Below, piece by piece: positions 54,190 through 64,000 of a stretch of 64,000 nucleotides of DNA (position 1 is the stretch's first letter; each line of letters opens with the position of its first letter). The stretch comes from Chionoecetes opilio (lineage: Eukaryota; Arthropoda; Malacostraca; Decapoda; Majidae). The translations under genes and the position numbers were made by a program. Under the pieces are notes generated by a model that was given only the letters and a program-made list of their open reading frames with translations, had not been told where the DNA came from and searched no databases. The stretch is from contig JACEEZ010007144.1 in the NCBI GenBank assembly GCA_016584305.1, positions 7,705 to 71,704 on the forward strand, given 5' to 3'.

Positions 54190-57100
54190 GAACTTAGGTC
54201 CGTTCACAATATTTAAACCACGTCACTTCATCTCTTCCATGGTCACCATCATCAGCAGCATCGAAAACGTCTACTGATTCGTCTGCATTTGAACAACTAC
54301 CTCTGCACAGTCCACACATGCGAATGTGCAAGGCAGCCCAATTTTCCGACAACCAACAACGTTTACCACTGCAGCCACCCTTGCATGAACATCTAACAAG
54401 CTTTAGGAGATACTCTGGTGCTGCAGCGAGGTCAGAATGCACAGGGATCATCCTGGTGTCCATGATACTCCATCCCCAGTCAAGTGGATTGAGTTTGTGT
54501 TCCTTTCCACTCATGAACCTGATGGAATACCCGTAGGCTGTGATATTTGGAAGCTGAAGCTCGTTGGCGGAAGTACCCGTGGTGCAATGCTGTTCTGTTT
54601 GTTGTCACCTTAGCATGAAATTTTACTACTCTCAATTCGTTTAAATTGTCTGATGGTTTCCCTCCGTACACAACAAACCATTGCTCTGTCTCCTGCAGCA
54701 ATGATCTCATCCTGTGTTGAGTATTCATTGCCGAAAATTAGGGCACGCTTGCCGGAACATATCATTGTCCTTGAACAGTTTGAGTCCATTGCCTTGCCGA
54801 TCCCAAAGACCCTTGATGTCGTGTCGCATCCCAGGTATGCATGGATGAAGAGAATGTTTTCACACACAGTCTCACCCAGAGCCTCTCTGACTTTGCCAAT
54901 GTCCAAGTATTGTCTTGGATTCAATGAACCCCTTTTCGGCTCCGACATTAAGTAGAGACTGTGCGCACTATTCTTGCTGAAATAATAGCACAGTAGTATC
55001 AACAAGTCAGTGTCTTCGCCAACAAGAACAGTGTTGGATTTTGAAGAACTACGAACTGCAGTTGTTGCTATGAGTAGGTCCGCATCTCCACTCGCATGAA
55101 GCACTTCACAATGAGATTCTTCCAGTTTCTTACCAAGGATGTCTATGAATTGTTGCTTGTTATTCTTGTTCCGAAGAAACTCTTCCTTCTTGACAGTAAG
55201 CGTCATGGTTTCAGAAAAAGATACCTTCACTGATGGTCGCTCACCATCCTTTTCTGATGAGCACAGTCTTTCGTTGAGGGACCTTGACGATAGCCATCAA
55301 ACACGACGATAGCATGCCCGTAGTGCCTACTAACATATTTCAGGTAGCGGTCAAGAATATTATTGTACTGTTCACCTGACTGCCACGGTATGCGCTGCAA
55401 TAGGGCACCGCCATCTAGTACGTATTGTATATCGGATGTTGTATAGTATCGGCAGGTGCCAAGGATTTGATTGCTGAGGCTAACGCTGGCTTATTGGCGG
55501 AGAGCAAGGCCATATTTAGTCTCGAACAAAGAAGGAGGATATGCGCATAACTCACAAACGAGTGCTTTGGATAAGTCCCCTAATTCAGTGCCAGCGATCA
55601 CAAGTCTCTGGAAGAGTAACTGAGGGTGATATTGATGTCTCCTCTGGTGTCGTCATTGCAGTCTCTGAGTCCATAGTTATGGCTTGACTGTTCTTCTTGA
55701 TGATGTATTCAAGCACACGTTTACCACTCATCTGCCCCAAGACCCTTTCTCCCACGGTTTTCGCGTCATCAACATTGACCGCTGTTTGGCAACTATACCA
55801 GTGAAAATGTTGTGAAGAGTATCGTTTTCTTGAAAGGGATCCCTCTCATGAAGAAACGCAAGCATTTTCTGGGTATCAGCTACATCATTCTTCTGTCTAG
55901 ACTTTGATAGATCCTTGTGTTGTTCACTTGTCACATACATCACTTCAGTGAGGTGTTGGAGGGCGTTGTTCACCTCTGCACAGACAGGGCTAGCCATGAC
56001 CCAGACTGAGCGCTGTGTCTCTGTCATCCCTCTTCCACTGGTCAGCCCCACCTGATGTCTTCAGGCTCCTCATAAGTACTTTGCTCGATGACTAAATCGG
56101 TTAGACAGACCAGCCAGTATCTGTCGCTCCGTCGGACAACTTGGAATCCTTGGAGAAATTTCTGATGTACTTCTGGATGGTCCTTCGGTAACTCTGTCAT
56201 AAGTTGCAGATATATGTGAAGGCACTTTGTGTAGTGCCTGTGTCCGGAAGCTGCAAGATATGGCAGCATGGCGCGCAGGACATGCAAGTGAAGCATCCAA
56301 TCCCCTGTTCTTTCAGATTCAGAAATAAACGGATAATGTCCACCATTTCCATGTATTGTAACCACAGTCTCGCTGTCCGTTGATCCTTCATTGCATCAAT
56401 CACATGCTTGATTTTGTCTCCAATGACCTCCATCACCTTCGACGGACTCGATGTCTGACACTGCTTGGTCACCCGACATCAGACCGTCAAAACACGTCAC
56501 CTGCATCATGAGCTCTGTTGGAAGTGTAGGCTCACTGTCTCCATCACTTGGTAGGTTATCTGAAAATACCTTGGAAACAAGTTTTGCATTGAGTGCGGCG
56601 TAACGAGAGATGTCCAGTATAGCTCTAGACACGCTTATTGCCACTCATCATGTGGGTTGTAGTGTTGCTAGCATATGCAACTTCCAGAACTCTTTGAGTC
56701 CGTACCAGACATCAGGTGGCCAATACACCCAAGAAAACTCATGAGTGTATGGAATCCTCCTAGTCTTAGAAACAATCGAGTGAAGTTTGCTGTCCGCTGG
56801 CTCGCTCTTGACTATGGTGAGAGCTTTCCACCAAAGTGGCTGATCAAATGTCAGTATCGGGGTTAACACCATAATCTCTGCGCATGTTCACAAACGAAAT
56901 GCAGTGTGGAGTTGATGCAGTCCAAGTCACTTGGACTGAGATCAATCATGGGCAGAAACATTATTGATGCCTCACCCGGATGTTCTCCCTTGTGTACCAT
57001 CTGCATCATTCCAGTCCAAGAGGTCGAGGTGATCGAACTGTGAGCGAAACCTTCCAGAGGAGATCAACATTTGAGCTGATTTGTCGCAGGTCAGTAGACT

Positions 57101-58611
57101 CCGGAAGCTTCTCGTAGATAAGTGACTGCAGTCCTCCACATGCTGATGTGAATGGACGTATATTGATTCGCCCCACTTGTGCGATATCCTCTGCTGAGAC
57201 AGCTTACTACGGCAATCTGAAGTGTCGGACTGCTTTTGGGTCACACAACGCATGATGCCCATGCCATGGAATGTGTTGTCTCCCATTTAATGTGCCAGAT
57301 GTCATGGTCAACATTGTCCGCCACATATTGAATGAAATGTCCAAGGGGTTAAACAGGGATATCTGTTCCACTCGTGACTGCTGCGCTGCGCTCATACGTT
57401 TTGCACCTCCGTGTATGAACAAGTATACCCATGTGCAAAGAGCGTGTCTATGAGAATACGAGAACCGAAATGGTAGTGCATTTGGGATACCAAGACCCAG
57501 CAACAGTGGAGCTTGAAGGATCCTATGGCCTCGTGGCTTTGCATGATCGCCTGTCCGAGTGAGCAGATTTTTAAGTCTTTTCCTTTCCCACAAAGAGCAT
57601 TTCCAGCAAGGCTTTAGTGACTCTGGTAGGAACTTGGTTGCAGCATTGACAGTGGACATGTCGATAGTAGTCGGGTAAATGTTCCTAATTTGAGATACCT
57701 GTTTATGGTCACTTTTAATGAGATCCAGCGGCTGTCTGATCAGCGCCACTTTTCTGCTTCAGGATCACTTTCCTTTTGTTGACGATAGAAGGCCTGAAGA
57801 ATCGACGATGCACACACCCTAAATGTCACAACATTTGGTTTTCCATTCATGTCTGCAATTATGATCTTATCACCAAATGATGAGAAGGTTATCCTTCTGT
57901 ATGAAAAACCCATATGCATCACAGCCAGTGTCTACTAGGAAGTCCTCACATTTTCCCAATTAAATCATAATTGTGGTTAGTTCCTCATCATTTCCTTCAG
58001 GTACTTTGCCACCTTCAGGAACGCTTCATTCTGATTTGGTCCTTAGGTCGAACCAACTTCTGCTTTTTGGATGAAGACGCCTCTTCCGATTGGAATTTGA
58101 TGGTAACTGTTTCTTTGTACGAAGTTAGTACTGCACACGTTATGGTATACCGCATCTGCTGCGTGTAGATCGCCAACAACTGCAATTCTGCTCTCACTGT
58201 AGTCTGACCAATTGTCTAATCGATTTTCACAGGCAGTCGACACATGATTTTGGAAGTCGAATGTCTTAACATGGATCAACATATGATCCTTTTTCCTCCC
58301 CTGGTACTTTTTCAGGATTACCACAGGAAAAGACACTGAGTTCGGTAGTCAAACGCTGAATCCAAAGAACGAAGGCACCTCCCTTTGTCTGCATCAGACG
58401 AAACATTGTTTTCCGCTTCAGAGAAAGTTCAATGTCTCTCACATTACAGAACACCCTCCGGCAATCTGTATGAACTGCCTGTCCTGGATGGACTTGGACT
58501 TCTTCACCACGCTCACTTCCAGCTTCTTTGATCCTCGTACAAACCTTTATCCGTCAGTGTACTGGTTGGATCACAGGAGAGGGTTTTCTTACAGAAGACG
58601 CAGTCACCCAT
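54190..58611 (-). pseudogene. Academ-like transposase/nuclease, second copy, frameshifted
   Basis: The minus-strand segments form one family. An N-terminal MGDCVFCKKTLSCD starts at 58611; GDLHAADAVYHNVCSTNF (about 58170) follows. Near 56870 is TFDQPLWWKALTIV, and near 56770, in another frame, LRLGGFHTLMSFLGCIGHLM. SERTGDWMLHLHVLRAMLPY lies near 56310, GLTSGRGMTETQRSVWVM near 56040. The 206-codon frame 55230-54610 holds D49-A-D51, E72-D-T-D75 and GCDTTSRVFGIGK (134-146), the XPG/FEN-like set also seen at 18.7-19.1 kb. The end has LVRCSCKGGCSGKRC, a CXC motif. The conserved D, H and E residues upstream could be a DDE-type transposase core; that is inference. Many frameshifts: inactive. TIRs were not found. 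Confidence 0.6.
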
Positions 58612-59252
58612 GTTGCTGAAAAGAGAGGAAACTTAGGATTACATTGTTTTCCCTCTGTTTTCCGACTATAAATGTACATGTTCATATACATGTTCATACA
58701 AAATACAAAATACAGTATACTCTCCAAGTTTTTTAAGTTAATCGGGTAAGTGGTTAACGGCCCAAATTGGTACTAATGAAATGTTAAAAAAAAATTGAAA
58801 TGTTAAAAAAAAAATTTTGTTGAAAATTTAATGTTAAAAAATGTTACAGAATTTTTTTTTGTTAAAACTTTAAATAAAAATAAAACCTTAAACAATCCTA
58901 CATTAAATATAATACTCCTTACATTCACAATGACCGCAGCGTTGAACTGTCCTCTGCACACCGATCCAATTTCTCACTGCAAGCGTCACTCCACCTCTCG
59001 TTCACGGCTCTCGTTCAATCTGAAAAAAATAATTGATCCACTCATTAGAATTGAGTATAATTTCATATATTTGTTCTGGGGATCAACAGGTTTCATAAAA
59101 ATATTGTTTTGTTTCTATTGCAATTTGTGGTGGGTTAGGGGTAAAAACGCGCTAAATTGATTGGACTATAAGATATAATACTTCAATTAATAATCACAAC
59201 CTCGTAATCACTTGCATATAATATTTTATTTGACTTAAATATCAACTAAATC
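58612..59252. other. A+T-rich spacer
   Basis: AAAATTTT-rich sequence without recognised genes. It may include 5' sequence of the Academ-like copy and leader of the BEL element. Confidence 0.35.
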
Positions 59253-60290
59253 GTGGCGGAAGTAGCAAAAAGTTCATTATCAGCTAAATTAGGGTGCATT
59301 ACACGAATATATAAAAAGTGTGATGACACAGCTAGAGCTGCTCCTATTAATTATACTAGTTTAAAGATAAGTCTGCCATTGTTAAAGAAGCAATGGGATA
59401 AATATTAAGAGGCTTACTTAGTTTATGAAGTTCAATTAAGAGAAGCTGGGGATAAAGAAATAATTCACCAATGTGTGACCAAGTATGAACACGAGTGTCA
59501 AGAATATCTTGATAAGATACTTGAATATGAGTGAATATAATTACTGGAGTGTGCTCAAAAACCCACAGCTGAAGCCTCTTTACCCCAAATTAAACTACCA
59601 GACTTGTCAGTACCTCAGTATACAAAGGTAAATTGGTTCTCCTGGGATAAATTCAAATTTACTGATGATGGAACAGACTTAACAGAGGTGCATAAATTAA
59701 CTTATTTGTTGGGTCAGTTGAGAGGTCCTGCATATTTACTGGTAAAGGAGTTAACAGTTGAAAATGCCATTTATAATGTGGTTCTCCAAGATTCTCAAGG
59801 ATAGTTTTGAAGATAAAACTTTATTGTAAAGAATCTTTTTGCAGGTTTATGGATCTATCAAGTCCTTCTCATAATTTAGAGGAATTAGAAGATTTCAGAG
59901 TAACTTTGAATTGCACCCTTAGAGCAATTGAAGCTCATAAACCCTTTGATTGAGTCAGACTGAATGGTCAGTATTATGATATTGGTAAAACTAACAACCA
60001 GAGGTATAATAGTAACTTCTTCATGGTCAAACACATAGAAGAGGGATTATTGCAGAAGTGCAAACATTTGCAGAGTATTGAGCAAGAGACCCTGCCCAGG
60101 GAGAGAGATTACTAGACCTAAGAGTAATTAGCTATATCAGCCACCCTTAGAGGTTAAAGATCCGTCGTTAGTGGGTATTTATTCCGTGCCTGTTAAAGTT
60201 ACGGAAATCAAACAGCCTGTAGTTAAGATTCAAACAACTCATCCTACCAGTAAACCACAAAGGCCTACTAAAATAAAAGATACAATCCCT
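59253..60290 (+). pseudogene. BEL/Pao retrotransposon gag remnant
   Basis: The frame begins with GTG where ATG is expected (AEVAKSSLSAKLGCI), followed by AAPINYTSLKISLPLLKKQW. After stops come an IKLPDLSVPQYTKVNWFSW-like block, LTYLLGQLRGPAYLLV, LQVYGSIKSFSHNLEELEDF and LNCTLRAIEAHK. The order L-P-x-L-x-L-P...W-x-x-F...L-x-L-L-x-G-x-A is that of the DUF1759-type capsid region of BEL/Pao elements. Five or more in-frame stops show long decay. The TTAA element at 60295 interrupts it; LTRs were not identified. Confidence 0.6.
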
Positions 60291-60294
60291 TAAA

Positions 60295-61176
60295 GTAATC
60301 GTCCAGACCATTTCATCATTCCTGATTAATGCAGTCAAAATATAGCAATTATCGAGTATATCAACAATATCTTGTCACTTTTTGATCCAATCACCCGTTT
60401 TAAAATGATCCGCATTCAAAATCTGTAAATTCCCCGAGCTCTCAAAACACAACTGACGACCAGCAGACGATGAACCACGGCTCGGTGACGTCAGGCGGGA
60501 AAGCCTCCCAGCCCGGCCCTGATACAAATACACGTAAACTCAAAAAAAAATATAGTACTTGAAGAATTTTGGGTGTTTCAGATATATTTGTTTTGCGATA
60601 TGGCATATACTTGCATCTTTTATGGATACAGCAAGAAAGCTGTGCCTTTCCAGAGAGCTTAGCACCATTTCCGACCTATTTGGCCATGATATATGTGTGC
60701 AGCGCTGGGGATGGCGGGCGAGAGGCGCGGGGTTTGGTGAAGCAGATTGTCTTGCTGCGCACCTCTCGCCCGCCACTCCCCGGCGCTGCACACATATATC
60801 AGGGCCCAAATAGGTCGAAAAGGGGTGCTAAGCTCTCTGGAAAGGCACAGCTTTTCTTGCTGTTTTCCAAAAAGGGGATGCAAGTATATGCCATATCGAA
60901 AAAAAAAAAATATCAAAAACCCCCAAAAATTCTTCATGACATATATTTTTTCTGAGTTTACGTGTATTTGTATGGCTGGGAGGCTGCCTGCCGTGACGTC
61001 ACCAGCAAGTTTCTCGCCTCGGCTGGATGGGGCTGTTGTTTTTCCCGCGCTTTTTACAACAGTCATGTTTGTAGGGAAATACGGGCGTGGAATTAATTAT
61101 TTTTTGTGGATTAAGCATTTTGAATGAACATTCAACTTAATTATGGCAAAGAAAAAATGGGTCTGGACGATTACCT
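60295..61176. mobile_element. TTAA-flanked palindromic non-autonomous element
   Basis: The ends are AGTAATCGTCCAGACC (left) and, inward from the right, GGTAATCGTCCAGACCC, bounded by TTAA at 60291-60294 and 61177-61180. Subterminal parts match the element at 46921-49249. The centre is a long inverted repeat (60546-60732 against 60758-60952) that includes GCGGGCGAGAGG/CCTCTCGCCCGC and TGTGTGCAGCGC/GCGCTGCACACA. The duplicated arm corresponds to 48890-48975 of the larger element. No transposase is encoded. Confidence 0.75.
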
Positions 61177-61180
61177 TAAG

Positions 61181-61925
61181 GGTGTTGATAACCTTCAGCT
61201 GATAGACATTTGTGGGTTTTTCCAACACTCAGATATGATAGTTGTTCCAGGCTCAATCGTTGCCTTTATGAGGGCATAGAAGAGTTTTGCTGTGAAACGT
61301 CAAGTTTCACTACTGATGTTAACACATATGAGAAACATTCGTCAAAATGCATTTACAAAATATCAGTATGGTTTCTATGTCCAATGAATGTTTATCAAAG
61401 AAAGTATTCCGTAAAGGGGCCTGGCTCCATGTGCATTTTTTATTTTTATTTATTTTTGTGCCGAGGTGAAAGGAATTGGTCTTTGCCCTGTGAAGACGGG
61501 GCTGTATTGTACATGAGAAATGATGAGGAGCCAGAGAGGAGGCCTTGCCATGTGTGATGTGAGTGAGGCAGGAAGCAGGGTGTGGGCTCCTCAGGCAGGA
61601 GGCAGAGTGTCAAGGCAGCGTGTGGCTCTCTGTGTCCTGACTGTTACCATTTTTTGCAGGTGCTGAGGTCACAGTCCAAGCCGGCCGCTCCGCCCCGCAC
61701 GGGACCCGGCTTTTCTCCGGCTCCCTGAGGGTTCCCCCCGGACCCCGGCCTTCGCGTGTGCTGGAGAAAGTATTGCTGCAGTGAAGGCTGTGGGGCCGGG
61801 CCCGCAGCATGAGTGGCCGGGGGCAACAAGATCAGTCCCGCCTCAGGTGTGGGGAGGCACAGGTGTGATGGCAAGAATCACCTGGAGGGAGGCAGCTCAG
61901 GCCACAAGGCAGACAGGGAGCTGAA
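61181..61925. other. Unrecognised, possible upstream part of the zinc-finger gene
   Basis: A CATTTTTTGCAG acceptor-like site ends near 61660 and is followed by GC-rich sequence. No upstream coding exon was identified with confidence. Confidence 0.3.
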
Positions 61926-62940
61926 GTGCCAACAGTGTGGAAAAAACATTCAAAAGCAAAAGTCAGCTCAAAATTCATTCTATGAGACACAGTGGTGTTA
62001 AGAATTATGAATGTCTGGAGTGTGGGAAAAGATTTACTGCAAAGAGTGACCTCACCAAACACACCCTGACACACAATGGTGTTAAAAAATCAAGAATGTT
62101 TAGATGTGGGAAAAGATTTACTAGAAAGCGTAGCCTCACCGCACACACCCTGATACACAGTAAAGTTAAGACTCTGAATGTCTGGAGTGTGGGAAAAAAT
62201 TTACTACAAAGGCTAGCCTCACCACACACACCCTGACACACAGTGGTGTTAAGAACTATGAATGTTTGGAGTTGTGGGAAAAGATTCTCTCAAAAGGGTG
62301 ACCTCACCAAACACACCCTGATACACAGTGGGGTAAAAATTTATGAAAAGTCTAGAGTGTGGGAAAGGTTCACTCAAAAAAGGGTAACCTCACCAAACAC
62401 ACCCTGATACACAGTGGTGTTAAAAATCATAAATGTCTAGAAATGTGAAAAGGTTTTATTTCCAGTTCTGATCCCCACCACACACACCCTGACACACAGT
62501 GGTGTTAAAATTTTGTTAAAAATTATGAATGTCCCCGGAATGTGGGAAAAGGTTTTTTCACCAGTTCTAGCCTCACCACACACACCCTGACACAACGTGG
62601 TGTTTAAAAATTATGAATGTCTGGAATGTGGGAAAAGGTTTTTACACCAGTTTTTAGCCCCACCACACACACCCTGACACACAGTGGTGTTAAAAATTAA
62701 TGTCTGGAATGTGGGAAAAAGTATTATACCAGTTCTAGCCTCACCCCAAAACAACCCTGACACAAAGTGGTGTTAGAAATTATAAATGTCAAGAGTGTGG
62801 GAAAAGTTTTCATACCAATTCTATACACAACAAACATATCTTTAGACACACCGGCTTGCGGGAGTTCAAGTGTGATATTTGTAGCAAGTGTTTCAAGACA
62901 AAGGATGATATTGCCAGGCACGTGGGAAGATTTCCCCTTA
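61926..62940 (+). pseudogene. C2H2 zinc-finger array, about twelve fingers, frameshifted
   Basis: Classical C-x2-C-x12-H-x3-H units with TH-x-GVKN-Y-x-C linkers repeat every 81-90 bp. Readable examples are KCQQCGK (61926), ECLECGKRFTAKSDLTKHTL (62010), CGKRFTRKRSLTAHTLIH (62103), KCQECGKSFHTNSIHNKHIF (62787) and FKCDICSKCFKTKDDIARH (62868). Fingers 5-10 are disturbed by one-base indels, often in homopolymers. Such proteins are usually nuclear DNA-binding regulators. Either it is a pseudogene or many indels are sequencing errors in a real gene; similar linkers throughout and a polyadenylation signal behind the array keep the second option open. Confidence 0.65.
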
Positions 62941-63125
62941 TGAGGTGGTGTGTTGTGTGGACAAGTGTGGCTGTTCCCGTGCCTGTGTGAGTGTGTCCTG
63001 TGTGGCAATGGGTGGTGGTGGTGGTGGGCAGTGTGTTACATGTGTGGTGGCAGCCGTGCCCTTGTGTTCTGTGAGGGAGTAATGGCCCCAGCAGTTGTTA
63101 GGTTGGCAGTGCAGGTGTGACTTTC

Positions 63126-63131
63126 AATAAA
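63126..63131 (+). promoter_or_regulatory. AATAAA polyadenylation signal behind the zinc-finger array
   Basis: A canonical AATAAA about 190 bases after the last finger, followed by a T/G-rich stretch (TTTGTTTGTGT) as expected downstream of a cleavage site. Confidence 0.5.
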
Positions 63132-63790
63132 TGTGTGCTTGGTAAAACCTTTGTTTGTGTATATCTTCAGGGTTGATGTCACAGTTGTTTGGTAAGCTTC
63201 TTAGCCTGAATCATTGTCACAGGTGTCCTGTACCACACTAAACTGTGCCACATTTCTCACCATTATCAAAGACGATGATGTTTCACTAGGGAATGTTTCA
63301 CAATTAAGTGTGCTACAGAACACCTGTGACCCAAATGCTGACTCCCCCTTTCACCAGTGGTGCTCTCATGGCCTCTCATATCCGAGATGCCGCTCATAAT
63401 TCACTACAACCTACGTGTAAAAACAGTTGAATTATCAGATGATATACAAATGTTAACACCAAGCTTCATTCCTGAGTCACTAGCCCAAAAGTACTGGAGC
63501 ATTTTGGGCAGAAGGGAGTTGACCACAAGTCTATTGAATATCCTGCACGATCACTGGCTTCTACGACACTAATGGCAGACTTCATGAAGCATCACGTATC
63601 CTCTCCAGAATGTCTTGAACTGTCTCTTCACTCCAAACCATTGGTTCTCGCTGGGAAAACCATCACCGAAGCGCGTGTGTTATAGCTCATGTCACCATCT
63701 TTTCCAGGTTTATTTCTCCATATATAAACAAGCTGGATTTCTGATATAACTTTTCTCAAATTTTATTATATATATTTTTCTTATTATTTT
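63132..63790. other. No recognised gene
   Basis: Short frames only; nothing recognisable. Confidence 0.35.
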
Positions 63791-63794
63791 CAAC

Positions 63795-64000
63795 CCCCCC
63801 CCCCCCCCTTCTCCCCTAAATGACCCCCCAAATAATATTACTAACCTAACCTTACCAATAACCTCCTAGCGAGACCTGAGGGCGGGAAAGAACTATGATT
63901 TTACCAGGTTAGGTTAGTAATTACTTTTTGGGGTCTCGCTAGAAGGTTATAGTGAGGTTAGATTAGTAATATTAACCATATTATATTTTTGAGGGGTCTG
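63795..64000. repeat. C-run and CCTAA-containing inverted repeat at the window end
   Basis: A C-run lies at about 63796-63808. AATAATATTACTAACCTAAC with CCTCCTAGCGAGACC (63830-63876) is mirrored by GGTCTCGCTAGAAGGTTA with AGTAATATT (63931-63972). A related piece is at 45160-45215. It is probably a small MITE. Confidence 0.55.

Overview
The window looks like nuclear DNA of an arthropod, most likely a decapod crustacean. This is an inference from four things: many blocks of the arthropod telomere-type pentamer TTAGG/CCTAA inside the sequence, very long TAG/CTA, CT, GT and CA microsatellites, a mixture of CR1/Jockey-like, RTE-like and BEL/Pao retroelements, and tRNA-derived SINEs. Intron-bearing host coding sequence is sparse. 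No bacterial features are present.

Host genes. Three plus-strand exons resemble a carbohydrate sulfotransferase (Golgi HNK-1/chondroitin type): a terminal exon at 475-668 and two consecutive internal exons at 12395-12770 and 15003-15155. Exon order suggests two neighbouring paralogues: the end of one and the first part of the next, whose catalytic exons are not seen here. At the right end (61926-62940) lies a C2H2 zinc-finger array of about twelve fingers broken by frameshifts, followed by an AATAAA signal.

Layout. 0.67-4.45 kb: minus-strand CR1-like LINE with SGNH, endonuclease and reverse transcriptase (RT). 4.6-7.5 kb: another LINE fragment split by a hAT transposon. 7.5-12 kb: mostly unrecognised DNA with short tandem repeats and an inverted repeat. 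12-16 kb: sulfotransferase exons, a foldback element filled with TTAGG, and SINEs. 16.2-23.1 kb: a plus-strand LINE interrupted by an Academ-like DNA transposon that encodes a XPG/FEN-like nuclease with a CXC cysteine motif. 24-32 kb: LINE fragments embedded in TAG/CTA arrays. 33.5-37.75 kb: an element with perfect 61-bp terminal inverted repeats (TIRs) and about 19 copies of a ~165-bp satellite. 38.0-43.2 kb: a nearly full-length LINE whose ORF1 combines PHD and SGNH domains. 43.9-52.5 kb: a dense nest of DNA transposons and MITEs in and around a decayed RTE-like LINE. 54.2-58.6 kb: a second, longer and frameshifted copy of the Academ-like protein. 59.2-61.2 kb: BEL/Pao gag remnant interrupted by a TTAA-flanked palindromic element.

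How it fits together. The window is best read as layers of transposition. Several insertions can be placed to the base because the host LINE reading frame resumes on the far side and the target-site duplication (TSD) is visible: ATA (Academ-like), CAT, CACGGT and TTAA (three elements in one RTE-like LINE) and CTAAAAAA (a MITE nested inside the TTAA element). Nearly all transposon ORFs carry stops or frameshifts, so most copies are probably inactive. The most interesting material is the nuclease-CXC family, the TIR/satellite element, and three non-autonomous families that carry internal telomere-like pentamers or long palindromes. Family names rest on motif recognition by eye; no database search was run.
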